DNA of 39,512 bases from a bacterium. GTDB taxonomy: Bacteria > Hydrothermota > UBA3073 > JACQXS01 > JAQTXJ01. Shown piece after piece: positions 1 through 10,800 of the stretch; within the stretch, counting starts at the first letter, position 1; every line of letters starts with the position of its first letter. Made by a program: the position numbers and the translations under genes. The notes below the pieces were generated by a model that made no database searches, was not told where the DNA came from, and was given only the letters and a program-made list of their open reading frames with translations. Where the stretch lies: contig JAQTXJ010000016.1 of the NCBI GenBank assembly GCA_028688815.1, positions 1 through 39,512 on the forward strand, written 5' to 3'.

Positions 1-23
1 ATATCGAAAACATAGTTAAATTA

Positions 24-51
24 TTGACCAGTTTTATAATGCGGATAGACG
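24..51 (+). promoter_or_regulatory. Possible promoter upstream of the first lipoprotein gene
   Basis: A TTGACC box at 24-29 is followed after 16 bases by TAGACG at 46-51, which is a weak -10. The -35 resembles the TTGACA/T boxes seen elsewhere in the window. A TATAAT at 35-40 also exists but has no good -35. The leader to the ATG at 115 would be roughly 55-60 bases. This is a pattern match only. Confidence 0.25.
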
Positions 52-114
52 AGAAAACGAATTTTATACCGTAAGTAAAATATCGTGTAGTAAATAATAT
101 TATTAAGGGGAAAT

Positions 115-591
115 ATGGGAAGAAGTATTTTATTAGTTGTAGGTATAGTAGTTTCTTTTTTAGGATGTTCTTCTAAATTATCACAAGAAGGAACTCATAA
201 AAAAACTTATGATAATAGCGTTTACAAAGTAAGAGCTGCTCGTTACAGGTGCCCTTATAAAGAGGTTCGAAATGCCGTTTATTCGATAGTTGCGGAACAG
301 TTTTCCATCACGAAAGAGACGGAAGGACATATAGAAGCCGATTATAAACCTGTAAATATACAACAAAGAGTTAGAGTTGTTGTAGAAATTTTAGGAGATA
401 GTCTTTATCGCGTGGCAATTCGTTGTCCCCGCCAGAAAGAGTCGAAGTTAATGGAAAAAGTGCCGGATACTACTAAAACGAGTTATCATCTTGAATATAA
501 AGCGTGGAAAGATACGGAAGATGACACTGAACTTGCGGATAAGTTTTATTATTCTCTTTATGATAGATTAAAAGAATATGAAGTGAAATAG
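115..591 (+). CDS. Small predicted lipoprotein of unknown function
   Basis: This 158-residue protein starts with a short hydrophobic signal ending in a lipobox (FLGC, lipidated Cys at residue 18), so it is probably anchored in the inner or outer membrane facing the periplasm. The mature part is charged, mixed alpha/beta in appearance, and ends in a lysine- and tyrosine-rich tail. I recognise no named family and no catalytic motif. The start is supported by the purine-rich site AAGGGGAAAT just before the ATG. The gene lies 10 bases ahead of the exported cyclophilin gene and is probably cotranscribed with it, which hints at an envelope role but does not show one. Confidence 0.75.
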   Translation: MGRSILLVVGIVVSFLGCSSKLSQEGTHKKTYDNSVYKVRAARYRCPYKEVRNAVYSIVAEQFSITKETEGHIEADYKPVNIQQRVRVVVEILGDSLYRVAIRCPRQKESKLMEKVPDTTKTSYHLEYKAWKDTEDDTELADKFYYSLYDRLKEYEVK

Positions 592-601
592 GAGGGTAAA
601 G

Positions 602-1633
602 ATGAAAGGATTTGTGCGGATGCTATGTGTTGCAACAATGATGGGGTTAATTGGAAGTTTGGTTATCGCAGAGGAAATAATTAAAAAACCACTGTTAGAT
701 GATAATGGTACAAAATATAGTGGAGCAGGATATAGTTCGGATGTGGAAACGCCTGCTAAGAGAGTTCAAATCACGTCAAAACTTAAAAAATCAATACTCG
801 ATACTTTAAAAGTGGTTGGTTCGGAAATAGCCACTATTACTATGGGAAACGGCGATAAGATTTATATGAAGTTTCTTCCTGAAGATGCACCGAACACGGT
901 AAAGAATTTTATTATGCTTGCAAACCTTAATTTTTATGACGGGTTGACGTTCCATCGTGTTGAACCGGGATTTATAGTTCAGGGCGGAGACCCTGCAGGA
1001 AATGGGACCGGTGGCGCAGGGTATAATATTAAAGCCGAATTTAATTCAAGACGGCATATTTTGGGCACGGTAGCTATGGCAAGGGCAGAAGACCCGAATT
1101 CCGCTTCATCACAATTTTATGTTTGCCTGCAACCGATACCTTCATTGGATACTCCCGGAAATAGATATACAGTTTTTGGACAGATAATCAGGGGAATGGA
1201 TGAAGTAAAAGGAATTCAGGTCGGAGACAAAATTAGAAGCATAAGAGTGGAACCTAAAAGTTTGTCTGAATTACAGGTTATATGTAAGGGTGACCCAGTA
1301 TGCGCTATATATACTGCACCAATGGTTAAAAGTATAACATTGCCTGACTATCCTGCTTCAGAATCAAGTTCAAAAGGAACGGAAGGTAAAATAAATCTAA
1401 GACTTCATATAAATAAAAAAGGAGAAGTGGAAAACGTAAAGTTTTTGCCTTCGGATATGACATATGACGAACCTCATGTAAAGGCTTTAGTTAAAAATTG
1501 GGTATTTACTCCTGCTAAGATAGGCGAAACTGTAATAGATGACAATATTAATTTACCGATAGAGTTTAAAGTTATAAACGATAAACAATGTGAAATAAGG
1601 TGCGCAAATGAACAAAAACTTATTAATCTCTAA
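602..1633 (+). CDS. Exported cyclophilin-type peptidyl-prolyl isomerase with TonB-like C-terminal domain
   Basis: An N-terminal signal peptide (about residues 1-23) is followed by a cyclophilin domain at roughly 72-217. The domain has the catalytic pattern FHRV..GF.VQGGDP (Arg119, Phe124) and the later NSASSQFY segment, so cis-trans isomerisation of prolyl bonds in the periplasm is expected. Residues 260-325 look like the C-terminal domain of TonB or energy-transducer proteins: strand [13 protein letters not shown], then [10 protein letters not shown], then PIEFKV. That fusion is uncommon; cyclophilins usually end after the isomerase domain. A strong site (AGGAGGGTAAAG) precedes the ATG. The 3' end overlaps the aminotransferase start by 26 bases, implying one transcript. 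The isomerase call is firm, the TonB-like tail moderate. Confidence 0.88.
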   Translation: MKGFVRMLCVATMMGLIGSLVIAEEIIKKPLLDDNGTKYSGAGYSSDVETPAKRVQITSKLKKSILDTLKVVGSEIATITMGNGDKIYMKFLPEDAPNTVKNFIMLANLNFYDGLTFHRVEPGFIVQGGDPAGNGTGGAGYNIKAEFNSRRHILGTVAMARAEDPNSASSQFYVCLQPIPSLDTPGNRYTVFGQIIRGMDEVKGIQVGDKIRSIRVEPKSLSELQVICKGDPVCAIYTAPMVKSITLPDYPASESSSKGTEGKINLRLHINKKGEVENVKFLPSDMTYDEPHVKALVKNWVFTPAKIGETVIDDNINLPIEFKVINDKQCEIRCANEQKLINL

Positions 1634-2819
1634 TAGAGGAAGTGTTATACCGGCTTCTCCTATAAGAAAACTTATACCTTGTGCAGACGAGGCAAAATCA
1701 AGAGGAATAGAAGTTTACCATTTGAATATTGGACAGCCCGATATACAAACCCCCTCGTATTTCTGGAGAGCTATACAGGGATATGGAGAAAAAGTCCTTG
1801 CTTATGGCCCGTCTAATGGGTTATTGGCATTACGAAAAGCAATTGCAACGTACTACAATTCATTCGGAGCAGAAAATATAACGGCAGCGAATGTTTCTAT
1901 AACTACAGGCGGCTCTGAAGCAATATTGTTTGTTTATATAATTCTCGCAGATAAAGGAGATGAGTTTCTTATCCCTGACCCTTGTTATGCGAATTATATA
2001 TCTCTTGCGGCAATAGCAGAAGTAAAATTGGTCCCAATACTTACGAAAGTAGAAGAGGGATTCCATTTGCCGGAAGAAGAAGAAATTGAAAAACTTATAA
2101 CACCGAAGACAAAAGGAATTATATTATGTACACCAAATAATCCTACGGGAACGATATATTCAAAAGATGAAATGATGCGTGCTGCGAGAATAGCCGAAAA
2201 ACATAATATTTACCTAATATCCGATGAAGTTTACCGCGAATTCTTGTTCGACGGCAGGAAACATACAAGCGTATTTAATCTACCGGGAGCGGATGAATAT
2301 AAAATCGTAATTGATTCTGTTTCAAAGCGTTTTAGCGCTTGCGGAGCAAGGATTGGTTGCGTAGTTTCTACTAATGAAGATGTTTTAAAAGGAGTTATGA
2401 GATGCAGTATGTCGAGACTTTGTCCCCCGACAATTGAACAAGTTGGTATGGTTGAATTATACGGAAGAATGGATGATATTATACCGGAAATGATGAAAGA
2501 ATATGAATTGCGTCGAAATGTTGTTTATGAAGAAATACAGAAAATTCCAGGCGCATTCGCTACTTTGCCGGAAGGCGCATTTTATATGACTTGCAGGTTG
2601 CCGGTGGAAGATGCGGAAAAATTTACCCAGTGGATGCTTACGGATTTTAGCGTGGATGGAAAAACTACTATGATTGCCCCGGGTGAAGGATTCTACGTTA
2701 CACCGGGCAGGGGTAGAAATGAAGCACGAATCGCATACGTTTTGAAAGAAAAAGAACTGCGGGATGCAATGAAAATTCTGCGCGAAGGCATTAAAAAATA
2801 TCAGACGGAAAATAAGTAA
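1608..2819 (+). CDS. Class I/II PLP-dependent aminotransferase (aspartate aminotransferase-like)
   Basis: This 403-residue protein has the fold-type I aminotransferase signature. It carries the N-terminal LNIGQPD motif, [10 protein letters not shown] for cofactor phosphate contact, the CTPNNPTG motif, ISDEVY with the Asp that binds the pyridine nitrogen, SVSKRF with the Schiff-base lysine, and a C-terminal arginine in [10 protein letters not shown] that should bind the substrate carboxylate. Length is normal for aspartate-type enzymes. It transfers amino groups between an amino acid and a 2-oxoacid in the cytoplasm; the substrate cannot be fixed from sequence (aspartate, alanine or aromatic). 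The ATG lies inside the end of the cyclophilin gene, with AAGGTG just upstream, so translation is probably coupled. Confidence 0.92.
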   Translation: MNKNLLISNRGSVIPASPIRKLIPCADEAKSRGIEVYHLNIGQPDIQTPSYFWRAIQGYGEKVLAYGPSNGLLALRKAIATYYNSFGAENITAANVSITTGGSEAILFVYIILADKGDEFLIPDPCYANYISLAAIAEVKLVPILTKVEEGFHLPEEEEIEKLITPKTKGIILCTPNNPTGTIYSKDEMMRAARIAEKHNIYLISDEVYREFLFDGRKHTSVFNLPGADEYKIVIDSVSKRFSACGARIGCVVSTNEDVLKGVMRCSMSRLCPPTIEQVGMVELYGRMDDIIPEMMKEYELRRNVVYEEIQKIPGAFATLPEGAFYMTCRLPVEDAEKFTQWMLTDFSVDGKTTMIAPGEGFYVTPGRGRNEARIAYVLKEKELRDAMKILREGIKKYQTENK

Positions 2820-2853
2820 ACACTGAAACAATAGCAGTGCGATATATTCCATA

Positions 2854-4308
2854 ATGAGCCTAAAACTTTTTAATACGTTAACCAGAAATAAAGATGATTT
2901 TATCCCTATAGTTGAAGGAAAAGTTGGATATTATTCCTGCGGCTTAACAGTTTATAATTATGCGCATATCGGAAATTTAAGAACTTATATCTTTACCGAT
3001 ACTTTACGCAGAGTCCTCGAATATAACGGATACGAAGTTAACCATGTAATGAATATTACGGATGTCGGTCATCTGGCTTCTGACCAGGATGAAGGAGAAG
3101 ATAAAATAGATAGGGAAGCCCAAAAAACTAAAAAATCTCCTTACGAAATTGCAGAGTTCTATACACAGGCGTTTCTTAAAGATATGGAAGAATTAAACAT
3201 TCAAAAACCGACTTTAATGTGCAAAGCTACCGAACATATACCCGATATGATTGCATTGATAGAAAAACTTGTAAATAAAGGTTATGCTTATGTTACTAAA
3301 AATGCCGTTTACTATGATACTTCAAAATTCAAGGATTACGGGAAACTTGCGCGGTTGAACCTTGACGGTCAAAACTCCGGAGCAAGAGTCGAAGTTGAAC
3401 CGGAAAAAAGAAATCCGTTTGATTTTGCTTTATGGAAAATCAACCAGCCGAATCATATTATGCAGTGGGACAGCCCATGGGGGAGAGGTTTCCCGGGATG
3501 GCACATTGAGTGTTCGGCGATGTCTATGAAATATCTCGGCGAAACATTTGATATTCATTCCGGCGGGATAGACCATATTCCGGTACATCATACCAATGAA
3601 ATAGCCCAGTCAGAAGGCGCTACCGGGAAAAAGTTCGTTAATTACTGGGTTCACGCAAATTTCTTGCAGATTAAAGATACTAAGATGAGTAAAAGTTTGG
3701 CTAATTTTTATACATTACAGGATTTAAAAAATATGGGGTTTGACCCGATGGTTTTTAAAATGTTCGTTCTAATGGCTAAATACAGGGCAGAATTGAGTTT
3801 TACTGATGAGGCTTTAACGGCTGCAAAAACGGCATTAGAATATATTTATAATTTCGTTACTCAAATGGGTAATTCGGATGATGCCAGCAAAACTCGGAAT
3901 GAAACTACCCCAACGGGTAGATTGGGTGACGTCACCCAACCTAGTTATGAAGATTGGGTTAAAGAATATAAGGAAAAATTTCTTGAAGCAATAAATGACG
4001 ATTTAAATACTCCGCAGGCGGTAGCTATAGTTCTGGAAATTATTCAGGAAGCCTATAAACGAAAACAGTTTGGAATTTATGAGACATTGTTAGATTTTGA
4101 TAGAGTTTTAGGAATAAGAATAAAAGAGAAAAGAGAATCTACAAAAGAAGAGTTGCCGGATGAAATTAAAACGTTGATTACTGAAAGGGAAAATGCAAGA
4201 AAAACCAAAGACTGGAAAAAATCGGATGCGTTAAGAAAACAGATTGAGAGTTCCGGTTATATCCTCGAAGATACCCCGGAAGGAATGCGTTGTAAGAAAA
4301 AAGAATGA
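2854..4308 (+). CDS. cysS: Cysteinyl-tRNA synthetase
   Basis: A class I aminoacyl-tRNA synthetase that charges tRNA-Cys in the cytoplasm. It carries the HIGH-type motif (AHIGN near residue 40), KMSKS at 277-281, and the expected zinc site (Cys29, Cys220 in WHIEC, His245 and Glu249). Length 484 is slightly above the usual 460 or so. Part of the excess is a linker of about 18 residues (346-363) whose DNA is a pair of perfect hairpins and looks like an in-frame palindromic insertion; it lies between the catalytic part and the C-terminal helical anticodon-binding region, where length variation is tolerated. The gene starts 34 bases after the aminotransferase gene on the same strand. Confidence 0.97.
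   Translation: MSLKLFNTLTRNKDDFIPIVEGKVGYYSCGLTVYNYAHIGNLRTYIFTDTLRRVLEYNGYEVNHVMNITDVGHLASDQDEGEDKIDREAQKTKKSPYEIAEFYTQAFLKDMEELNIQKPTLMCKATEHIPDMIALIEKLVNKGYAYVTKNAVYYDTSKFKDYGKLARLNLDGQNSGARVEVEPEKRNPFDFALWKINQPNHIMQWDSPWGRGFPGWHIECSAMSMKYLGETFDIHSGGIDHIPVHHTNEIAQSEGATGKKFVNYWVHANFLQIKDTKMSKSLANFYTLQDLKNMGFDPMVFKMFVLMAKYRAELSFTDEALTAAKTALEYIYNFVTQMGNSDDASKTRNETTPTGRLGDVTQPSYEDWVKEYKEKFLEAINDDLNTPQAVAIVLEIIQEAYKRKQFGIYETLLDFDRVLGIRIKEKRESTKEELPDEIKTLITERENARKTKDWKKSDALRKQIESSGYILEDTPEGMRCKKKE
3905..3939 (+). repeat. Two adjacent perfect hairpins embedded in frame within cysS
   Basis: CTACCC-CAAC-GGGTAG (3905-3920) is followed one base later by the 18-base perfect palindrome TTGGGTGACGTCACCCAA (3922-3939). 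They encode part of a Thr/Pro/Gly-rich linker ([13 protein letters not shown]) in a variable region of CysRS. The GC content is well above that of the surrounding gene. The arrangement is like the small palindromic elements known to insert in coding genes in Rickettsia, but no second copy occurs in this window, so membership of a repeat family is inference. Confidence 0.55.
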
Positions 4309-4351
4309 GCCCCAAAAATATAAAATCTTTAGAAGAGTAAAAATAAAAAAT

Positions 4352-6349
4352 ATGAAAAAACGTATTACCATAATTTTTATAACCTTTTTGTTTGTTTTAT
4401 TTGGCGGAATTACGAATGCAAATCAGCTCGATGTACTGCATCAGGGAATTAAGCAGTATGGTCCGCAAACTATCGGATTAAGTGCCCCAGAAACAAAATT
4501 AAATATGCCTATTCATACGAGTCCTTTCGCCTTTATTAAAGATATGGGATTAAAAAGTAAGAACTTGGCCGAATTCAAATTTAATAAAGGCGATTGGGTA
4601 ATTAGTTCATCTTTTTTAATCACACATGATACTACAATTAATAACAATATTGTGTTAATCGGGAATGGACAGCTTATTGTTCGCAGTTGTTCTCTTTGTG
4701 TAAAAGGTTGTATATATTCAACACAAAGTTCTTTATTTTCTATAGACAGTGGTGTGTTAGTAATGCCCCAGGAATATGTATACCAGTTTGGATTTATCTC
4801 TATAGACTCTTCAAAAATAGAGATAAGACATTCAACATTAAATTCCTCTAATTTACCATTAGGCGCTGGTGTGGGTGGTAGTTTAGATATGACTTTAAGT
4901 GGTGGTTCTTTGATATTTGACAGTGTGCATATGGACAATTCATTTGTTTCTTTTGGTATAATGGGACATAATAGTAAAATTAACGTGAGACATACAAATA
5001 GAGCGGGAGAATTTGTGATTATGGGGGATTCTGCCAGCGTTCATATTTCTCATTCCGATAGTATAATCGTATGGATTGGATTTCCGCGAGGGTCTTCAGG
5101 AAAACTTTACGGAGATTCTTTGAATGCGAATAAATGGATTACCCATTTCTCTTATCCTGATACTACTTGCAAGAGGATAAACTATTCTTTTGTGCTGGAC
5201 AGTCTTGCCGGACTCAGGCTTGGTACTATGACAATGGATAGTACTAACGTGGATTTGTACAATATTGACGGAATTTTTGCCGGAAATATTTTTGAAATCC
5301 CTTTAAATGATACAATAACAGGACTTGTAGATTACTCGGAATACAGTGATTTTACTGCACCGATTCCCGGAAGAACATATCATCTTGTAAATTCATCGGT
5401 TAATGCATGGAATTTGTATTTTAACGCCGGTACCCAGCTTTCAATAAAGGGATCCATTTTTGGAGAATGCATTTTAAGTGATTCGGCAAAATCTACGTTT
5501 ACAAATGCGACCTGTGATGGCGCTGCAGGACATATCGGGACATCGTCAGATTCTTTGCTTGTTTGTTTTCTTACTTCTCTTTATACCGATGCCGTTATGG
5601 ACGGGAAGTCCTTGTCTATGATGTTTTTAACTTCGATGAGCGGAAATGGGCATTTAGTCGCGAGAAATATGGCAACCGTGGTTTTGTATAACACTATTCT
5701 TCCTAATCCGATAATGATTTATGATTCGGCAACCGTATTGGTATCTGCTTTATATCCTACTTCACCGGCTTATACTAATGACAGTATCCTTATCCGCGGG
5801 AGTGCAAATATGGTTAAGGGACCATCCTCCCACTTTAATTTTGAAGGCTATAGAGTTGAGTATGCATCTGCAAATAACGCTTCAGCTTTTTCCCCGATAA
5901 CCTGTAAAATAACGACTCCTGTAGACAATGGTGAACTCTGCAAATTTTCGACTTACGGGGTAAATGCCGGAGTTTATATAATCAGACTATGGTATTTCTT
6001 CTCAACTTTTGGCACTAAGGATAGTTTTAATTTCGATAATTCAATTTATTTAAACCGGCAAAATGTGGCTGAAGATAAAACACTTAAAATATTATCGTTT
6101 TCTGTTTCGCCTGGCTTATTCAATAAACAAGTTAGTATAAATTATGTCATTCCAACCGCGGCAGAAATAGATTTATCCATATATAACATATCCGGAGAAA
6201 AAGTGGAGACAATTGATAAAGGGATGAAAAACTCAGGCGAATATACGGTTAAATGGAACGGTAAAAAGTTTGCTAACGGGACTTATTTTTGCAAGCTAAA
6301 AACAGGAGACAAAATCTTGCCTGCAAAAAAAATGGTGCTGTTGAAATAG
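4352..6349 (+). CDS. Secreted beta-rich protein with C-terminal sorting domain
   Basis: I place the start at the ATG at 4352, because translation from there begins with a clean signal peptide (KKR then a hydrophobic run ending near Asn-Ala-Asn) and leaves a 43-base gap after cysS; an in-frame ATG at 4244 would lie inside cysS. The product is 665 residues. The body is Ser/Thr/Asn-rich with short alternating strands (for example SLCVKG, SSKIEIRHS, SDSIIVWI), as in right-handed beta-helix or adhesin-like surface proteins; no catalytic motif is seen. The last 80 residues or so form the Ig-like sorting domain (LSIYNISGEKVETI, GEYTVKWNGK, NGTYFCKLKTG, KKMVLLK), expected to direct passage across the outer membrane. 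Function unknown. Confidence 0.8.
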   Translation: MKKRITIIFITFLFVLFGGITNANQLDVLHQGIKQYGPQTIGLSAPETKLNMPIHTSPFAFIKDMGLKSKNLAEFKFNKGDWVISSSFLITHDTTINNNIVLIGNGQLIVRSCSLCVKGCIYSTQSSLFSIDSGVLVMPQEYVYQFGFISIDSSKIEIRHSTLNSSNLPLGAGVGGSLDMTLSGGSLIFDSVHMDNSFVSFGIMGHNSKINVRHTNRAGEFVIMGDSASVHISHSDSIIVWIGFPRGSSGKLYGDSLNANKWITHFSYPDTTCKRINYSFVLDSLAGLRLGTMTMDSTNVDLYNIDGIFAGNIFEIPLNDTITGLVDYSEYSDFTAPIPGRTYHLVNSSVNAWNLYFNAGTQLSIKGSIFGECILSDSAKSTFTNATCDGAAGHIGTSSDSLLVCFLTSLYTDAVMDGKSLSMMFLTSMSGNGHLVARNMATVVLYNTILPNPIMIYDSATVLVSALYPTSPAYTNDSILIRGSANMVKGPSSHFNFEGYRVEYASANNASAFSPITCKITTPVDNGELCKFSTYGVNAGVYIIRLWYFFSTFGTKDSFNFDNSIYLNRQNVAEDKTLKILSFSVSPGLFNKQVSINYVIPTAAEIDLSIYNISGEKVETIDKGMKNSGEYTVKWNGKKFANGTYFCKLKTGDKILPAKKMVLLK

Positions 6350-6425
6350 AAGTTTTTTTCAACGACAGATTTGTATATACCTCGAATTTTAAAAATTTAT
6401 TCCCCAAAAGATAACTTCAAAATTA

Positions 6426-6480
6426 GCCCAGCGGAGCTGGATATCCGCCTGAGGCGGACTAAAGGCTAAAGCCTAAGGGC
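6426..6480. repeat. Double-hairpin palindromic repeat, copy 1 (3' of der)
   Basis: CCAGC-GGA-GCTGG (6428-6440) is followed by TCCGCC-TGA-GGCGGA (6444-6458) and a third small hairpin AGGCT-AA-AGCCT (6463-6474). GCCC at 6426-6429 can close on GGGC at 6477-6480. It lies between the convergent ends of the secreted-protein gene (6349) and der (6483). A related element at 7799-7860 shares both main hairpins. It is probably a REP-like or bidirectional terminator element; no long T tract follows. Confidence 0.65.
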
Positions 6481-6482
6481 TT

Positions 6483-7715
6483 CTAAATTATTGTTATTTT
6501 TATTGGAGTTCCGATAAATCCAAACTCTTTCCTGAATTGAATTTCAAGAGTTTTTCTTGTTTTATAGTTTGTGAGTTTTTTGTTCTTGGATATTATCCTG
6601 ATGGCAAATGTAGGCGGCGCAACGTCTACCTGGGATACTTTTATTAACTTTAATGCAAGAGTAAATGTTCTCAATTGTTTACGGGTAAGTTTTAAACGAC
6701 AGTTTTCCGCAACGGTAAGGGCTGTCTTAATCGGCTCATATAAATCGGTTTTATTTAAAGCAGATAAATACGTAATGGGAACAAATTTTGTATAATTTAG
6801 AGTCTTTTCGCTAAACCCAATCCCGAGGTCTTTCTTGTTTGCCGCTATTACAAGCCCTTTCCCGTATTCTAGAACGGTGTTAATAATCCTTTTGTCCTGG
6901 TGGGAAATTTGGTCGCTGGCGTCAATGAAAAGTATTGCGACATCACATTTAAGTATGGAAGCATCAGTCCTGACTGACGAGTAGTATTCTATTTGAGAGT
7001 CAAATTTTGTTCTCCTTCGCAGCCCCGGAGTATCAACGAGTACAAATTCTTTGTCTTCATACTTCATAGTCACATCTATTGTATCAACGGTAGTGCCTGG
7101 ATGTTCGTCTACGATAACCCTTTTTTCGTCTAAAAGGGCGTTTATATAAGTAGATTTCCCGACGTTAGGTTTTCCGATAATGGCAAAAGTGGGTAATCGG
7201 GCATCGGCGGAGGATGGCGACTTATCTATGTATTCGGTTATCTTATCCATAAGCCCGGATACGCCTGTTCCCTGGATTGCGCATATTTCTATTGAAAATT
7301 TGAAGCCGAGTTTGTGAAATTCCGCGACTTCCGGTATTCGTTTGTTATTATCGACTTTATTTATAACAAGTAATATTTGTTTGTTTAATTTCCTGAGAAA
7401 TTCCGTTATCTCCAAATCTATCGAAGTTATTCCCGTTTTTGCATCTACTACAAAAAGTATAAGCGTAGAGGAATTAATGGCGAGTTCTACCTGCTCTTTT
7501 ACTTTATTTTTAATGGTGCTAGGATCATTCGGAAGATACCCGCCCGTATCTACTAAAAGAAAATTAAAGTCGTCTATTACAACTTTTTTGGCATTCCTGT
7601 CTCTTGTAGTTCCCGGAGTAGAATCCATAATGGCAACTCTGCCACCAACAATACGGTTAAACAGAGTAGATTTGCCTACATTCTCTTTTCCGATTATAGT
7701 TATTATAGGAAGCAT
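6483..7715 (-). CDS. der: Ribosome-assembly GTPase Der (EngA)
   Basis: Two tandem GTPase domains identify Der, an essential factor for 50S subunit maturation. Domain 1 has the P-loop GKENVGKST near residue 9, PGTTRD, DTGG and NKVD. Domain 2 has GKPNVGKST near residue 182, PGTTVD, DTPGLRRR and NKKD. A C-terminal KH-like domain ends in the typical KEFGFIGTPIKI. The 410 residues are a little shorter than many homologues. The Glu in the first P-loop (GKENVGKS, usually Arg or Pro) is a minor deviation. No clear Shine-Dalgarno site precedes the ATG. Double-hairpin repeats flank the gene on both sides, so it may be transcribed alone. Confidence 0.97.
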   Translation of the reverse strand: MLPIITIIGKENVGKSTLFNRIVGGRVAIMDSTPGTTRDRNAKKVVIDDFNFLLVDTGGYLPNDPSTIKNKVKEQVELAINSSTLILFVVDAKTGITSIDLEITEFLRKLNKQILLVINKVDNNKRIPEVAEFHKLGFKFSIEICAIQGTGVSGLMDKITEYIDKSPSSADARLPTFAIIGKPNVGKSTYINALLDEKRVIVDEHPGTTVDTIDVTMKYEDKEFVLVDTPGLRRRTKFDSQIEYYSSVRTDASILKCDVAILFIDASDQISHQDKRIINTVLEYGKGLVIAANKKDLGIGFSEKTLNYTKFVPITYLSALNKTDLYEPIKTALTVAENCRLKLTRKQLRTFTLALKLIKVSQVDVAPPTFAIRIISKNKKLTNYKTRKTLEIQFRKEFGFIGTPIKITII

Positions 7716-7798
7716 TTATTTCAAAATTCCATTACTTTTACAGGGATCATTTATAAGTTATAGGTTACTTCATTAAAATCAATTTTTTCGTTTGTTTG

Positions 7799-7860
7799 TC
7801 CAGCAGAGCTGGATAGCGACCTCTAATCGTCCGCCTGAGGCGGACTCAAGAGTCTGCTAT
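7799..7860. repeat. Double-hairpin palindromic repeat, copy 2 (5' of der)
   Basis: TCCAGC-AGA-GCTGGA (7799-7813) is followed by GTCCGCC-TGA-GGCGGAC (7829-7845). The second palindrome sits inside a longer imperfect stem closed by ATAGC (7813-7817) and GCTAT (7856-7860). The order and sequence of the two main hairpins match copy 1 at 6428-6458, while the spacer differs (15 versus 3 bases). It lies just after the subtilase stop and before der, so it may also end transcription of the protease gene. Confidence 0.65.
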
Positions 7861-7872
7861 AATTCCTTGCTT

Positions 7873-10800
7873 TTATTTCATTAATATCAGTTTCTTTGTT
7901 TCTTTATATCCTTCGGCTGCGAATTTTGTAAAATAAACACCGGAAGCCAATCTTCGTCCGGCATTGTCTCTGTTATCCCATTTAACCGTATAATATCCCG
8001 GTTTTTCTATCCTGTCTATCAGCGTGCAAACTTCCCTGCCGGTTAAATCATATATTACGAGAGAAACTTTACTCTGAGCCGGGAGTTGATATCTTATAAT
8101 TACCTGTTTCTTGCACGGGTTTGGGTAAGCGCCGGGAAAGGCGAAAACCTTTGGTAAGCCGCCTGTTTCTTCTATCCCGACATATATAGAAGCTTCAGAG
8201 GAATAACTGGATTCATTAAAATTATTGTCCAGGACGGTATAAACATAATACCATGTTTTTCCGTGAGTCATAGTTGTGTCGACATAAGGAGTATCCGTTA
8301 TTATTTTTGAATTAACGAGCGTATATGGCCCGCCTGATAAAGTATCCCTGTAAATGTTATATCCAAGCAAATTTACAATGTTTGAGTGATGCCATGAAAG
8401 TTTTACCCCATTGGATACATTTACGGTTGTAAGCTCTCTTGATGCGCTTCCTGCCGTATATACCTTGAAAGTACTCCGCGTATCCGTGGGAATAGGAAAT
8501 AAAAACGAATCATCATAAGTGTCCGCAACTCTTATTCTATAAGTGGAATCCAATATCATTTCGTTTATGTCGTATTTACCGGTCCAATGCATTAAATCAG
8601 TCCACATTCCATCAACTTTATATTTTGATAAGTTAGTGTCAGGTGATTGAAAACTAACAGGTCCGAAAGTAACCATCGGAGGGATGGTTATATTCATTGG
8701 GTTGCTGAAAGTAAGATGCACGGAAAGCGTTTCTATCCCTACGGGATTGGGCGATACTTTAATGCTGTCAAGATATGGCGGGGCAAATGAATAGGGATGA
8801 GTCAAATAAGGTTTATAGGTTACTTTTCCATAAGTTTCGTCATCAGTGCTGTCGTATATCAAACTGTCAATTTTTAATGTATCCGCTGTTCCCCACCAGT
8901 TGGAATCCGCCGCGATGGCATTTGTACTAACATTGTACACTGCATAACCGGTAGCAAGAATATTATTATTATGAATACTGCCGCCGCAGTTGCCGGAAGC
9001 ATATATTGCGGAATGAGTAGTATCAATTATCGTGTTGTAACTTATTGTGGGCGAAGCTCCATAATTCCAGATAGCTCCGCCATTTCCGGCAGAATTATAG
9101 GCAAAGATATTGTGGCTTATTATTGGTGTCCCTTGAACACCAAGGCCGCCGGCGTTATTGGAGATTGAATTATAAGTTATTACTGCCGCTCCCATAGTTG
9201 ATACAGGACCGGAATTATAGGATATTGTGTTGTAACTTATCACAGCCGAACCACCCCCAAATAAGGCGGCACCGGAATTATGGGAAACTGTGTTGTAAAT
9301 TATTACGGGTGAATTATTAGCAGTGATGCCCCCACCGTGCGTATAGGAGACCGTGTTGTAACTTATCAAAGCCGGACCATTAGTAGCTAAACCAGTCATT
9401 TCATTATGAGTAATCATATTATGGGTTATTATGGCGTCACAAGTATCTACTGTATTAATGCCCGGGCCTGCATTATATGATATCGTGCTATACCCTACAT
9501 AAAGAGAATCACCTTCACAGTTTATTGCAGACGTCTGCCCTGAGTATTCAATCCTGCAATACTCAAATCTCCCTTTTGACATAGGTTTGAGCCATAAATA
9601 GCCCCACTTCTTAGCAGTATCTGGACTGTTTCTTGTAAATATAATGGAATCCGTTGAAGTGCCGACGGCATTCAGAATCCCCTGTATTACTATTGTTTTA
9701 GCTGAATCAAGACGGATTTCCGTGCCCGGTTCTATATTTAACGTTATTCCGGAATTGACCGTAATTTTCCCTGTAACGACATAAGTTCCACGTTTCCATG
9801 TGGTGTTTGTTGATATTGTTCCGCTTACGTTTTTTGTATTTGCTGTCCCGATGGAGAGTTCAAGCGTATCCTGATAAATCCCGCCATTTGCGTTTAAATA
9901 TAAATCGAATAAAACGTTATGTTTTGGACAACTGTCGGATACTATAAACTTAAACATATCTCCGGTGTTTGCTTTCTTCTCGCGGGCAAGAATATTGCCG
10001 AAATTTGCTAACGAATCTATAACGGTAATATCAATATCATCCGTATGTAAAGTCGCTGTTATATTGCTTGCATCCATTCCTTTATTCTGGAGCACGACAA
10101 CTAAATTTATCGTATCTCCGACAGAAGGAACCACGGTTACACCTTTTAAATCCTTTGTGGTATCACTTATAACGGCTAAACGTGTTTTTAACTCTCCCGT
10201 GAGCGCAAGGTATGCATTCAATCTCCCGCTTCCTATTTTACCTGCATAAGTTGGGTTTAATGTATCTATCTTTTCGGTATTATTCACAATCATATTCATT
10301 ATTGCTCCTGCCGAGAAAGTTGGCTTATATGAGGCAATTAATCCGGCAACCCCGGAAATAAACGGTGCCGCACAAGAAGTTCCTGTAAATCTTTCATAGC
10401 TATTCCGTGTTGTGTTATAAATTGCAACTCCCGGGGCTGATAAAGAAACCCAGCTCCCGTAATTTGAACCGTCCCATTTTTTGTCGTTGCTGTCAGTTGC
10501 CGCTACTCCAAGAACCATCGGGAAACAGGCGGGATAAAAAGAATCTGATTTTGCATCATTTCCGGCAGCCGCTACGAGAACCGCTGTCGCATAAGCATTG
10601 GTAAGAGCATCTTCCCATAATGATGAATACTCATATCCGCCAAGACTCATATTTATTACCTTTGCTCCGCTGTCGGCGGCATAAGTAATACCCTGTGCGA
10701 CGTTTGAATAAGATCCGCTGCCATTGTTGTTTAAAACTTTTATAGGTAAAAGTTTGCACTTCCAGCATACCCCGGCTACTCCGAGACTATTATTTGTAAC

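Noticed and set aside
4244-4351. Upstream extension of the secreted beta-rich protein into cysS
   Set aside because: It would bury the signal peptide behind 36 residues; the ATG at 4352 gives a standard signal peptide.
9529-9540. 12-base palindrome GCAGACGTCTGC in the subtilase gene
   Set aside because: Single occurrence in coding sequence, explained by chance.
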